Below are positions 1 to 13,108 of a stretch of 64,000 bases of DNA, piece by piece. Numbering within the stretch: position 1 is the first letter of the stretch; every line of letters begins with the position of its first letter. The DNA is taken from positions 1-64,000 of the forward strand of contig JALMLS010000356.1 of the NCBI GenBank assembly GCA_038496445.1, in the 5' to 3' direction. A program made the translations under genes and the position numbers. Source of the DNA: Trichosphaerium sp. ATCC 40318. Lineage: Eukaryota; Discosea; Flabellinia; Trichosidae. Under the pieces are notes generated by a model, which was not told the origin of the DNA, did not search any database, and saw only the letters and a list, made by a program, of their open reading frames with translations.

Positions 1-800
1 TACATTAAAAATGAACTTCAGAGATTGTACAGGTTCGTATTTTTAATTACCTGTATTCGTCTTTAACGTACTAACGACCCTACAGACGCAATATAGACAT
101 TATAGACCCAGAAGTGATAGACGCGAAGTTATTTGAGGCAGAAACGGTAATTTCATAACTCAATAGTTTAAAATCACTGCAAATACGAGCCCAGGGAAAT
201 CTTTTGATCATCACTGATTTCATAACGCCGTTTTTTGTCATGCTTTAAACCGTCAACAACGCATGAAGTCCATGACAGATTGCCTCAAGAAGCTTACTTT
301 TACTTTTTTTTCAAACAAACATCGTAACATCTCTACAAAACCCAGGATGCTCCACAAATCGCTTTAACCATCAAAATACAGCGTTTGCTATATTTCTCCA
401 CGTGCCTTGTAACTCACTCCATTCACAGAGGATGGAACTAGCCATGCACTACAAAATACCATATCCAAGGTCTTGTTATGTTACAGGCGTCACAGCGGAC
501 ACATTGGCTAATAAGCACCTGACATCTTTCTGTGATGCTGCTTACATGCACAGCTACTACCACGACGAGAACGAAGGCAAATCAATGCCAAAGGGATTTG
601 TCAAAAAGACTGTAAGATCTCAAGAAAAAACGAGGGGCAGGCACGTAGACATACACGCTCTACGTACTAATTTTTTTTGTGCTTATTTTGTTTAATTTTT
701 AGAGAAGCTGCAGACGAAGGCATGTTCTAATAGTCAACTTAAACGTGTCAATGGAGCTGTATTGTAAATAATAACGGTTTTTTTTATAATAACACCGAAA
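1..800 (+). CDS. 3' part of an unrecognised multi-exon gene
   Basis: I see two or three coding exons but do not recognise the product. An exon of about 85-155 follows a CTAAC...CTACAG acceptor and reads NIDIIDPEVIDAKLFEAET up to a GTAATT donor. The next exon, about 429-612, follows CATTCACAG; it reads RMELAMHYKIPYPRSCYVTG and ends MPKGFVKKT before a GTAAGA donor. A last exon probably begins after the TTTTTAG near 701, and the reading frame of this tail is uncertain. The start lies upstream of the window. The gene converges on HSCB, which ends at 945 on the other strand. Confidence 0.4.
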
Positions 801-944
801 CGACTGAACAAGGTGTTAAACAATATGTACTGTATAGATAGAAACCTAAAACCAATTACTAATTACCTTGGCTTTTTTTTAATTTATTTACAATCACAGC
901 GGCTGGCATCCGCGTTAACAACACCTACAACATGCTTATAGTAT

Positions 945-1870
945 CTAGTTGGCCTTGTTTTCCAGTTTAAAAATTTTATCTGCAAACTCGTTCTTCAGCT
1001 TGGACCAAAACAATAGTTCTGCTACAGCCGTTAAACAGTCATCTTGGATATCTCTTTTGAAAGCTCCAGAAACAACTTCTAAACAAGCCTTTTCTTTCTC
1101 TACCACTTGATCCCTTGACTCTGTAAGCTCTGTTACATCTGTAGATGATTCTAGTGTCTCTCGTAAATCAAAAACTTGCATAAGTAAATCAGGTGTCAAA
1201 TTATGCTTCCCTTCTGTTTCTACATCTACGCCACGTAATTTAAGCTGCAGTTCCAGTTAGAATATCATCAACAAATTGCAAACAAAATTCGAACAAAAGT
1301 GGAGTAACAAGTGATAAAAAGAACGTTGATTGGCGTGACGCGCTTACGAGATACGTACCAAGTAAATGGCTCTTTCAGCTGGATCCTTTAGTGTATCATA
1401 ACTTAGGTTAATATTGGACGATATTTTTGCTGCCTCTGTACGCTCTGCCTAACCACTATTAAGTGTTTGCGATTATGATCGCTATTTAGAAAATACGCAA
1501 CGGAATTTTTGACGTGGTGTTGCTCAAATGCCCCGTCTACGCTACAATAATTGTTTTACGTACATTTGGAGCTTGACTGAATTTGTCTGGGTGATAAGTA
1601 CGTTGGAGATCTTTAAATGATGTGTGAAGCGCTGAAGTATTAATGTCAAACTCTACAGGCCTATTTGAATGTAAATTGTAAAAACCTGATCAAATAAGCG
1701 ATAACTTACAATGAAAAGTACTCAAAATAATTCTTCTGCGCAGACGTCGCGTGTTTGTTACGAACTACAGAATGTCTTGTCTGTTGAGCTCCAATCGCCC
1801 AAATACTCTTTGAAATTGTCGACGGACGCGCAATAAAGCCATTCCGGCATAGGCTGACTCTTCCCAACAT
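945..1870 (-). CDS. HSCB: HscB/Jac1-type mitochondrial J-domain co-chaperone
   Basis: This co-chaperone delivers the ISCU-bound Fe-S cluster to mitochondrial Hsp70. There are four exons (1870-1710, 1660-1564, 1448-1359, 1244-945); spliced together they give 648 nt, or 215 residues. Exon 1 encodes a basic, Ser/Arg-rich N-terminus starting [17 protein letters not shown], which looks like a mitochondrial presequence. The J domain follows, with the catalytic HPDKF in exon 2 and the typical [18 protein letters not shown] in exon 3. Exon 4 is the C-terminal helical domain that binds the scaffold. All three introns have GTACGT or GTAAGT donors and keep frame. It is divergent from AHCY across 100 bp. 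Confidence 0.9.
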
Positions 1871-1970
1871 TTTCTGTTACCGACAAGCGTATTTGACACT
1901 AAAATCCGGAAATTTCTCTCGAGTTGCTTTTTTACCTTTTTTCAGACCAAGAAAACAACAACTCTTAAAA
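1871..1970. promoter_or_regulatory. 100-bp divergent promoter, HSCB / AHCY
   Basis: Only 100 bp separate the HSCB and AHCY start codons, so both promoters and 5' leaders must lie here or overlap. The segment is pyrimidine-rich on the + strand (TTGCTTTTTTACCTTTTTTC) just before the AHCY leader. I see no clear TATA box. Confidence 0.5.
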
Positions 1971-3768
<1,798 letters not shown>

Positions 3769-4099
3769 GTTTCCTTCTCTTCTGCGTTATAAACGCACGT
3801 GAGAGTTTCTGAGTGACGAAGACGGCTTGTAATGACTACTTACAGATCAAGCAAATTGTTGCTCAATTTTTATCAAAAAAAAAAAGCATTAAAAAAAACT
3901 TAAAATAAACCTAAATCTCTACGGTATTATCGTCTTTTTTGCTCATAAGCGTATGCTTCATTGATTGTTTTTGTTGTACAAGATCGTCTCCATTGGGTAA
4001 CGTAAGCAGAAATGGTGTAGTTGTCCTAAAAAAGACTTCTGAAGACCGTAGCTGGTAAATTACCCGACCGGTACAAGAGCCCTTGCGTTTTTTGTACCT

Positions 4100-6422
4100 A
4101 TGAAAGTACTATTGTTGCTTTCGGTGCTGTATACGCTTTATTGCGCAAATGCTCAAATAGTAACTTGCGCAACACTTCCTACATCTCACCCTTGCTCTTA
4201 CTACAATCTTACAACACCCGTGACTACACAAGTAGCCTTGACGGCTTCATTTCCATCAATTGACGTTCTCATTGGCAACTACGCTAACTCGTCAAACCTT
4301 GTATCGTTGGCTTCTTTTACATCAACAGAGTAAGCGAATTTCACTTGACACGATCAAAACGTTGGATATTCTTCTCATTCTATTGATAGATGCGGTCTAG
4401 CCATCAAAGAGTACACTTGCAAGTTTATATTTCGTACTATGACGCAGTGTCCTTCAATTCCTCAAACTCCATGCGTATCGCTTTGCGAACGCGTACTGAG
4501 CGCTTGTGCTTCTGTTTTCGAGACGACTCCGTCATTGAAGTTAAATTGTTCCGCTGTTGAAGGACCCTTTGCAGGTACCATAAGTTACGCTAATATAATG
4601 TTTACAGCCTTAGGTGGATTGTTTTTACCTGCATTTGAAGAGCCACCAAGATGTAATTCATTAACTACAAAGTTTACGCCTGAGGATTGCGTAGCACCAC
4701 TAGCCTATGATCCTATTGACGATAAATGTGGGTTACAGTGCCCATTAGTAAACTGTCGCGCAGAAAAACTTGTGCGTAAATGGACGCATCTCAACGAATA
4801 GCTAAATCCTATGCGCTTAGATTGCCAATATAGGCATACCAATATCATTTATAGTGTCAGTTATAGCATTGACACTACATACATCCAGCCAAGACTATAA
4901 GAATAAGTCTGTTGCTTCTTTATACTTTCTACTCGAATACTGGTACAAAGACTTTTTTTTTGACTACTTGAACTTTTTTGCTACGCGCGTAGAGATTGAT
5001 TTTTTTTTCCTTCTAGGTTTTCAGTACTTACAAGTGCTGCCTTTCTTATTGTTCCTCTATGGGGATGGGACAACGTTCAATGCACTAATTCAGCTAGAGC
5101 TGTTAAAACTTTTGCTGAAAATCCAATTTGCATCATACACGGTACGCAATATTATCATTACAACATGTTTGGGTGTTTGTAATTCTTCAAGTTACTCAGT
5201 TCTGTGTAGGTGCTTTAAGCCTTTATTTCTCAACGCTGACGCTGTATTACTGGTTGTGTGGTGGTCTAGCTACCGCTTGGACATTATATAATCTGAGGGT
5301 GGCAAAAATAAAAGATCATAGCATACTGGAACGGTAAGTTAATATAAGCTCTCATTTTTTTCTTTGTTTTTTTTTCTCATTTTTTTCTTTGTTTTTTTAT
5401 AGGTTGGGTTGGCTTCTCATACCAGCAATTATACCTACAATATTTATTATTACAGTTCTATCACGTGGAGAAATTGGAGGACCATCTATTATTTGTTTAC
5501 CAGGATGTACAAGTACGTAAACCTTTTTTTTTTGGAAATTTCTTGATTATCTGAAAGAAACTTGCTGATTTATGTTCTTTTAGTGGTAGTACCAAATGCT
5601 GCTTTTAAGTACACATATACTGTTATTATTCTACTACCACTTCCTATTGGAACAATTGGGAGCTGTTATGTCATCTACAAGATATCTCAAGTACGTAGTG
5701 GTTCCCTTTTTTTCAACTACACGTGTTTACCTACGTGCCAATTTAGTTGAAATTTCTAAAAATATTTTTGTCTTTTTCCTCGTAGCTAGCAACATGTGCA
5801 TGCTTATGCGGTTAATCAAAGGGTATAAAACAAGTTAGAAAGCTTAATGCTAGCAGAAATACAGACGAAAAGAATTACCTTGCCGCTAAGATGCTTATGT
5901 ATCATCATGTTATATCAGTCTGGGTTTTACTGCTTGGCGTTGCTTTTCTAGTGCTATCTAACGAAGCACTACATCCGCAACTGATAGCAAGGTTTCAAAC
6001 TAACCTACTATGCCCTGCTCTTAACGATCCATCAACTTGTGGTACCAACGACGCAGTACAATATTTATACTGATACGAAGCTAGAAAGCATTGACATGTG
6101 GCCTGATTACATCAACTTCATTGGTACTATTACTTGGTCTTTATTTCCTCTTCCTATTGTCCTTCTACTACTCAGTACGTTTGCGTAGTTCACAAAGTTT
6201 TACGTGCTCGAGAATAACTTCTCTGACTTTTTTGTAGTAATAAACACGAGATACTGGAATAGGCTTAAAGCTAGGGTAGTTTCTTTTGTTTTTTGTAGGA
6301 GACAGCCGAAAGAAATTATACCCGGTTCAAGTAGTTGTTCACCTACTACTCTAGATGCTTCATCGTCAAGGGGCGCTGGTATGTACTGCAACCTTCTAGG
6401 TTCAATCAATGAACGATTTTAG
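4100..6422 (+). CDS. Frizzled/Smoothened-like seven-transmembrane receptor
   Basis: The protein has a signal peptide (MKVLLLLSVLYTLYCANAQ), a Cys-rich extracellular Frizzled-type domain (ECG, CKF, QCP, PCVSLCERVLSAC, LNC pattern) and seven hydrophobic segments spread over several exons. Segments run from TM1 ISFIVSVIALTL (about 4830-4870) to TM7 INFIGTITWSLFPLPIVLLL (about 6115-6170). Exon 1 ends at 4329 and exon 2 begins at 4390; about seven further short introns follow. The cytoplasmic tail is short and Ser-rich and ends at TAG 6420-6422. I do not see the KTxxxW Dishevelled-binding motif after TM7. The pattern is closest to the Frizzled/Smoothened-like receptors of social amoebae. The ligand is unknown. 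The splice junction near 4760 (GTGCGT donor) is the least certain. Confidence 0.8.
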
Positions 6423-7029
6423 ACCTTTTTTGTAACATTTTATTGGTAGGAAGTGTCGCCTTTTCACTTGAGAACGAGCAGCTCACGTTAGGCTCACACC
6501 AAGAAATACAATTAGATACAATGAAAACATCAAATTTAAATCATAGATCACACACGTGATCGCGTACATGCGTGAGAAAGAGCAGCTCAACAAAAACTAA
6601 AAAAAACTGTTGAACAAAAAAGGAGTTCTCTACAATAAACAATTCTGTATTTTTAGTTTTGGTTGTAACATTCTTCCTTACCAGACCAGGTGGTATCACC
6701 TGGAGTTTTTGTGCAACGCAAAAAGTTAGTGCCTTTTTTTCAGCTTTTACTGCAAACTTTTTCCTACGCGTTGTAAATACGCTCAGCATCGGTTACCCTG
6801 TTTCTATAGCGTAACTAAACGTTACAAGCTATTTATAATCTCCATGAAAAGAGACTCAAAGTTTTTAGCATATTTTCTAACGTTAGAGTCATTGTAAGGT
6901 GTAATCTAGCGGGGTTTAAATGTAGTGATCTTAATGACGTTTTCCGTTTAAGCCTCTTTTTCAAAAATTGATTCGCCTAAAGCGCAGTTAGGTGTAACAA
7001 ATTTCAATAACAACAATAGTAACGCAGCA
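6423..7029. other. Intergenic, receptor to Rac; weak ORF on the minus strand
   Basis: The region is AT-rich. A minus-strand open frame (6789-6541) begins MLSVFTTRRKKFAVKAEKK with a basic start, but it matches no family I know and is interrupted by T-runs. It might be a small exon or chance. No RNA gene is seen. Confidence 0.25.
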
Positions 7030-8409
7030 ATGCAATCAATTAAACTCGTAGTAGTCGGTGACGGAGCAGTCGGTATTGCACTTTGTAAATAAAGCGTTTG
7101 TTGTTAACTTATTTTAGGTAAAACTTGCTTGCTCATTTCCTACACCTCCAATAGGTACAAAAACGCGATTATTCATTTTTATAACGCGATCCGCCTCTGG
7201 AGCCTTTATATGCACCAGTGGTGATTTAAAATGCAAAAACAATCAGTTTTGATTATTTTGCGCCGCTGGAGCGCAATCTCCTTTTGATTGTCTTGAATAC
7301 TGACTAAGCGCCTTAGTTTCCCAAAAGAATACGTCCCAACTGTATTCGACAACTATTCAGGTACTTAGACAAGATTTTTGACGCTTCTCTTTCACAAGAT
7401 GACACTTTTTGACCTTATACTCACTCGTTTGTTTAGCAAACGTACGCGTTGCTGATAAAACAGTATCCTTGGGTCTTTGGGATACGGTACGCACTTTTTA
7501 ACTCGAGTTTTTATAAAAATCCTTTTACTGACGCATTACTTTAGGCCGGTACGTTATTATACAATACAATGAATCAATTTAAGACGTTCCTCCTCAAAAT
7601 AAAACCGAAAATGCGAAACGAGAGTTTACCACGCCAAAAAACATCTTTGCAATACTATTACACACGCTTATACACAACGCTTTGTGGTCTTGACTCAATC
7701 TAATAATTTTTTTTTGAACCTTTTTGTTCTGGCGTTGTTTGTAGACTCACAGTTCAATAGGCCAAGAAGATTACGATCGTCTCCGTCCTCTTTCCTACCC
7801 AGTAAGTTTTTTTTTTTGACTTTTTTCTTTTCCGTCCTTCGTCTTCGCTTCGTTGCAACTTACATGGTACTTGTAGCAAACTGATGTGTTCTTGATATGT
7901 TTCAGTGTTATCTCCCCTACTTCTTTCTCTAATGTCAGAACAAAGGTAACGTTATTGGAGCTTTATTTTTTGGTCGAACATTTTTTTTTTATTTGATTAT
8001 CGGCTTTTTTGGGGCTCACGCTTTTTTGTGTAGTGGTGGCCTGAAGTAACACATCATTGTCCTACTGCCAAGATCATTCTCGTTGGTACCAAACTCGATC
8101 TTCGTGAGGACCAAGAAAAACTTGACAGCCTAAAGGAGAAAGGTCTCTCCCCTGTCACACCAGATCAAGTACGTTTTTTGTTTATAAATACTGTGAAATG
8201 TGGCCGTATTTGTTCTTTTTTTCTTATTTGGATTTTTAAAGGGTGAACAAATGGCTCGCGAAATTAAGGCCGTAAAATACATGGAGTGCTCAGCTTTGAC
8301 ACAAAAGGGCCTCAAACAAGTGTTTGACGAAGCCATCAAAGCAGTCATTCTCCCTGACCGTGCCAACAAACCAGCACGCTCTAGCCGTAGAGGTTGCACT
8401 GTCTTGTAG
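7030..8409 (+). CDS. Rac-family Rho GTPase
   Basis: This is a small GTPase of the Rac type, a membrane-anchored switch for actin and NADPH-oxidase-like effectors. Exons starting at 7030 reconstruct a complete protein. The P-loop is [14 protein letters not shown] (split by the first intron), switch I is [11 protein letters not shown], switch II is [18 protein letters not shown], and the base-recognition motifs are VGTKLDL and ECSAL. The C-terminal Rac insert region ([14 protein letters not shown]) is present. The protein ends with a basic patch and a CTVL CAAX box, predicting geranylgeranylation. At least seven short introns interrupt about 190 codons, including one between switch I and [16 protein letters not shown]. 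The stop is TAG 8407-8409. Confidence 0.93.
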
Positions 8410-8623
8410 ACTATGCGTTTAGCCTTCTCACTGCTCGAATATCGGCGGTTATCTCCTTTGCCCACTTATTTTGTTTGTTTATGGGGCCTGTAAAATAAAC
8501 AATCCTTAGAAAGGATATTGTTAAAATATAGTACTCATATTGCGACTCCCTTGTTATCAACCAAAGTCACTGAGAAAAACATTGTAGTTCGTGTTGTCTT
8601 ATTTTCGTAATATTTTTGCATTG

Positions 8624-9742
8624 ATGCCATTTGCAGTTTTTGAAATTGAACTAGTGTCACAAGAGTATCCAGGTATTTTTAAAGTTTTGTCCTTACAATT
8701 GGTGTTGCACATAAGAAAAAGTTAGCCATTGGTTTTGTTTATGTATTGCTTTTATTTCTTATTGACACTATGAGACAACTGTTTTATTCGTAATTGGGTT
8801 CAAAGCTACGGAAATGTCTGGCTTCATTAAAAACTGATACAAACCACGTTACTGTATCAATACACAATTTTTCAGGGCAAGATAGAGGTCGAGTTTATCG
8901 TATCCTGGTCACCTAGAGTAATAAATGAAGATCAATTGGAACACTCCATAGGATACACTAATGGTAAAGCTTGCAAGGGTTACCTAAGCTCACAAACTGT
9001 CCCGAACAACGAGGAAGCTATCACAAAACAAAGGTCGAATCTGTTAGAATAGAATGTGCATGTATTACACTTACAGTACATATCTAACAACAACAAGCGC
9101 TTTTTTAGCCTTCAGAGTGTAATTCGTGACCGATTTCTTTTTGTAAAGCGTGTAAACTATGTCTATCAACTAATTTGTACGTATTAAGACGTTTATTGGG
9201 TCTCTCGAAGTACAAGAGTATAAACTATCATTTCTGAAGTATTTGCAACGCATAGTAGCTCATAACCTATCGTAAAAGCTTTTTGTAGACAATCAGCGAC
9301 GTTAATACCCTTCACATAGCCTGTTCTAGTTCGTTTCTTTGAACAAATCTCTGCTGCATCTTCCCGTTATGCGCCCTTGGGATTCTTCTAAACGGATTAG
9401 TAGCGTCTTTTTAATTGATGTCCCTGTCTTTCCAGTTATATATGCCATTGTTTGTGTGTAGTGTTTACGTGTGTGTTGGGTAAAGTCTTGGCCTGACTTT
9501 TTTGGGATTTTGTCGGGGTAATTCCTAAAATGGTCAGAATTATACCCAGATTTACAAAAGATTTTAAGCTTAAAATCTCTATTTTCTGTAGCATGTTGTG
9601 GCTTCACTACAACTTGTAAATTTAAATAACATTTGTGTGTACTGTGTTGAACTGATTGTATTGATAGCAACAAGGAAAGCTCATTGAAGATGATCTGCCA
9701 CCTCCATCATTTGCAAGCAGCTTCAATAAATCATTGTTCTAG
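8624..9742 (+). CDS. Probable PX-domain (sorting-nexin-like) protein, exon structure incomplete
   Basis: The start at 8624 gives MPFAVFEIELVSQEYP before a GTATTT donor. The next exon begins near 8875 and can read GQDRGRVY, like the first strands of a PX phosphoinositide-binding domain. A clean exon at about 9109-9177 (LQSVIRDRFLFVKRVNYVYQ, GTACGT donor) and a segment near 9212-9270 (SFLKYLQRIVAHNLS) resemble the end of a PX domain. The last exons read HVVASLQL and end LPPPSFASSFNKSLF at TAG 9740-9742. Phase conflicts around 8900 and 9280 are unresolved, so this could be a PX gene with an exon I misplace, or a damaged copy. Confidence 0.35.
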
Positions 9743-10368
9743 AGTTAAGAAGGTAGGCAGTGTTTTATACACCGTCATAAATTATCACATTTATTGGCTG
9801 CGCCACAGTGCTAAGTGTGGCATATGTTACCATTTGTTTCGAGAGGATGGGCACTAACAGTTTTCACATTAGCCTTTTGGCTAACTGTGCTCACCAGCTT
9901 TCGGGACAACCTTGTGCTCAACTCCTGGTTCCCAAGTACGTTTCTGGTTTCCATGGAAAAAAATAGTTTCACCACCCTTATAAGATTAGAATTCAGTTTA
10001 ATTTACCATGATGTCTAACGTACTGTACTGTAAATCCATCATTCGTGTACAAAATAAATATCAAGATTGTTTTTCGTCTTTGCTATACTATATCTCATTT
10101 GTTAGCAACTGCGCAAAAGTGATTTGGAAGCAATACTAGAATAACATACAGTCCGAAACCAATTCAATCAGTTTTCTGTTTCTAGTAGATCATAGTAAAC
10201 TTCGTGTTAAAAGAATAAAGTTGTTCGCAGAAAAACGCAGAAAGTACTTTGAACACCTTTTTGGTGGCTATGCTAGACTTTCTTGTACAACGAATATTTG
10301 GGCATTGTTCAAGAACGGTTTTATTCATTTTTTACAAGGGTGAATAAGTTCATTACAGCACGTGTTTC
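9743..10368. other. Intergenic region, nothing firm
   Basis: Short open frames on both strands, including 9815-10018 (+), lack splice or family support. A small palindrome, TTAGCCTTTTGGCTAA, occurs near 9875; it recalls the U2 snRNA 5' hairpin, but the surrounding U2 core is absent. Confidence 0.3.
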
Positions 10369-10802
10369 TCAGCAAGTTTGACCACAAACAGCTTCATTCC
10401 AGCAACACCATTTGCTACTTCTGATGCGGAAACATAATGGAGATCCAGGGTAACAGTATGCAGTTGAACCTATAAAAACGACAAGTAAGTACCGCAATAA
10501 GTACACCAAAATAAGCACTCAAATACTCTTTTCTTTTTTCACGTACATTGACCACGTTTTTCACGACCACGTCTTCTCCATCCAGGAGGACACCATCCAT
10601 TTTCATCACATGATTCACCACAAAGTAATGGTCCTTGCTAAATGATAGAGTAAGTCGTATGTATAAGGTTATGAATCTGAAGTTAGCGTTTTTGACTTAC
10701 CTCAGTTGCTCTTTTGGCTCTTTCGCTGATATCGTTAGATTGGACCGCCAAGGCAACAGTCAATGCCATGAGGACAAATGCGAAAAGTATAGTTATTTTC
10801 AT
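10369..10802 (-). CDS. Small secreted Cys-rich prepropeptide
   Basis: Three exons (10802-10701, 10637-10547, 10469-10369) splice in frame to 97 residues. Exon 1 encodes a strong signal peptide (MKITILFAFVLMALTVALA) and a short pro-segment ending in a dibasic KR (SERAKRATE). Exons 2 and 3 encode the mature part with ten cysteines, including WC, KWCCW and a terminal CGQTC, plus a very basic stretch (WRRRGREKRG). Ten Cys would allow five disulfides. I recognise no family; a defence, signalling or antimicrobial-like peptide is inference only. A decayed inverted copy lies at 14820-15140. The donors are GTAAGT and GTACGT. Confidence 0.75.
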
Positions 10803-11094
10803 TGTTATTTTAATTAGAGTTGTTGTTGTAGTTGGGATAGATTCGATTTTATGATTTGTTTGGGAAACAAACTTAACAAGAACAGTTTACATGGTAAACC
10901 TTTTTTTTCTGTTAATTTTCCATTCATGGATTAACACTTTATCCTAAAGCTGGTTGTACCATTATTCGTAGAATATTTATAACCCTTGAATTTAAGATGC
11001 TATTGTTAAACAATGTACTATATTCGCTGTAACAAAAAACTTAAAGTGTTGAAGTTCTTATTGAATAATTGCTTTCATTAATCATTACTTTATG
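10803..11094. other. Upstream region of the peptide gene
   Basis: AT-rich spacer between the minus-strand peptide gene and the U6-like RNA. The 60 bp upstream of the ATG (CAACTACAACAACAACTCT in gene sense) is also conserved next to the decayed copy at 14850, which marks it as part of the duplicated unit and possibly the leader/promoter. Confidence 0.4.
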
Positions 11095-11224
11095 AAAAAA
11101 GTTTGTAAGGATGCTGTTTATAGCTTTCACCAAAGTAGTACCAAAACCATCCTTGCACAAGGGGCCATGGTAATCTTCTATGTTTCATTCCAATGTTAAC
11201 TTATGCCTTCCCTGAAGGTTCGGC
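11095..11224 (-). ncRNA. U6 spliceosomal snRNA-like gene (divergent or pseudogene)
   Basis: Read on the minus strand, the segment starts GCCGAACCTTCAGGGAAGGC, a 5' hairpin (CCTTC-AGG-GAAGG). It continues through AACATTGGAATGAAACATAG, then AAGATTACCATGGCCCC and TTGTGCAAGGATGG, and ends in TTTTTT at 11100-11095, a Pol III terminator. This follows the U6 order: 5' stem-loop, ACAGAGA box, AGC triad, internal stem-loop. However, the ACAGAGA box reads ACATAGA and the triad reads ACC. These positions are catalytically important in U6, so this is either a pseudogene or a strongly variant U6. I see no second copy here. Confidence 0.6.
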
Positions 11225-11540
11225 TAAAGTAGTACCTAAAACAATTGTATGAGATATTCTCACTGCTCTTTCTGGCTACCTCAGCGTAACCCTGAAACAA
11301 CATGACAATAAGCACTTTAAAAAAGAAAACCGTGCAGACAATAACAGGTTACCTAGAAAATTACAATGTGTTTCAAGTGCATGTTGTACCAATAGTATCG
11401 GGATCAGGATTCTCAATTTACAATGCCTATTTTTACAGTAAACTGTTTCAAAGCAGATCATTTGTTGAATACTAGTTTGATGAATCAAAATTCAACTCAC
11501 CACTCATGTATTGCTTATACTTACCTTTCAATCTAGTTGT
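11225..11540. other. Region before the left inverted-repeat arm; possible exon
   Basis: A + strand segment at about 11349-11475 is open and bordered by AATAACAG. It reads ENYNVFQVHVVPIVSGSGFS in one frame and a Cys-containing peptide (QCVSSACCTNS) in another. Neither frame can be tied to a gene. Confidence 0.25.
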
Positions 11541-11779
11541 TTTTATTTTGATAGGGAAAAGGAAAGTGTGTAAAGCTGCAAGGAGCGTGGAATACTTACA
11601 ATACTAAAAATTGGTTGGCGGACAGAAAATGGTCACACAGAGAAATGGCAATTTAGCTATATCCGCCGATGTTGTTGGAAGTTTGTCTATAAAGTGATGG
11701 AAAGTACATACAGTTGCATAACAAGAGTATACAAAGTTCAACCTGTATTACGTAATCAAAGGTTTGCACTAATTTTTCG

Positions 11780-12095
11780 CGTTAGACCAATACCTCAATC
11801 CCAACAAAAGCGGTGCAAGACGATCTGGGAGGAAAGGAACACACGGTCCCTGGCCGATAGCTCTGGCGCAGAGCGAGCATGTGTGAGGTTTATTTACAAA
11901 ACATGATCGCGAATGCAATAAAATACAAAAAGAGAAAAAGAAAATTTTTTTTTTTTTTTTTTAAAGGGTGGTAGTGGGAGGGTGATTTCTGCTTGCTATC
12001 GTATAAACCTGCTTGAGTCGGTTGTCTGTCTTTGTTGTGTCTGTCCAGTTTGTTCAAACGCCTGAAATGTCTCACATGTTCAGACAAAATTTGGC
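11780..12095. mobile_element. About 300-nt insertion inside the left arm (candidate short element)
   Basis: Relative to the right arm, extra sequence interrupts the stretch AGGTTTGCACTAATTTTTCG / TTTGGCACC. It contains a comparatively GC-rich segment (GGTCCCTGGCCGATAGCTCT, near 11847) and a run of about 20 T at 11945-11962. No coding potential or clear terminal repeats are evident. The T-run and size would fit a short non-autonomous element, but I could not define target-site duplications. Confidence 0.35.
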
Positions 12096-13108
12096 ACCTT
12101 GTTTTTCAAAGATGAAGGTTTTTAGCGCTGTTTTTGTACAACATTTTTTCATCAGAAAACAGCTCACTTTTTAATCAATCTAGGCTCTTATCAATTATGC
12201 GAAAAGTAGTGCAAACCCAAGGATAATTAAAGAACAATAACTGGAAAAAAAAGTCACGTGTTACATTTTTTGGCTAACAATGGCGGAGGTCCTTCTAGTA
12301 AGTACTATTGTAAAGATGGGAAGAACCAAGGCGTTCAGACGGAGTTACAGCAAGTTCAAATCTCGTGTTCTCGCCCACTTACCAAAAATAGTATATGTCG
12401 CGTGAACTGCCAATTCTATATCACGTGATATGCCTGTTTTTGCATGTATGTATTTTATTTCGCATGTGGTAGCTATTAGCGTTGTCTCTTACACATTACA
12501 AGCGCTTTCAGGGTGTTTTTAAGGAGTCCGTAAGATATTTTGTACCAGTTAGTTTTTTAGCACCTCTGGTGGTGTTGCTACGCGTTTTTATATTCAGGGT
12601 AGACGCTTGTGGCTTGTTTTAGAACTCAAGTATTTCTGAATGTTTTTTAGCAGCGATGCTGTTGTATTTATAATGGAACCTACACAATATTTTAGTAACC
12701 TTATGGGAGTTCAACTTTGATCGTAGAATCCTTGACTCATAAAAATTGTTAGCTAACCAATTGAATTGTGCTTAAACACAATATTTTTTTCTTCAACTTT
12801 TTTTAGAAATTATGACCGTGTTGCCTGCTTCTAACGCTCAAAACACCTGTCTTTAAGCGTGGATTACAGTACTAGTGCAGAAATCCGAACCTATAAAAAA
12901 AGGTCAAATCTACAAGTTCAAAAAAACCGGTTTGTGAAACATCTGTTTTTGTGCCTTTCTATTTCTTCTACGCTGAGCAATATCACATTACATTGGTTAC
13001 TGTGAGCAAAAGAATATTCATATAGGTCCACAAGACCTTCGGTCCTGTTTGTGATTCAAGTTCAAAACAATACATGAACAGAAACATAACTACATATCCC
13101 TCTAAGCA

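Noticed and set aside
9865-9905. U2 snRNA-like hairpin (TTAGCCTTTTGGCTAA)
   Set aside because: The branch-site recognition region and the rest of U2 are missing; a simple palindrome.
12300-12385. tRNA-like segment (AAGTTCAAATCTCG; mirrored at 40500-40590, about 76 nt between GTAAGT and ACTTAC)
   Set aside because: The length and T-loop-like text fit, but no proper D or anticodon stems can be drawn and the two copies differ by an indel in the acceptor region.
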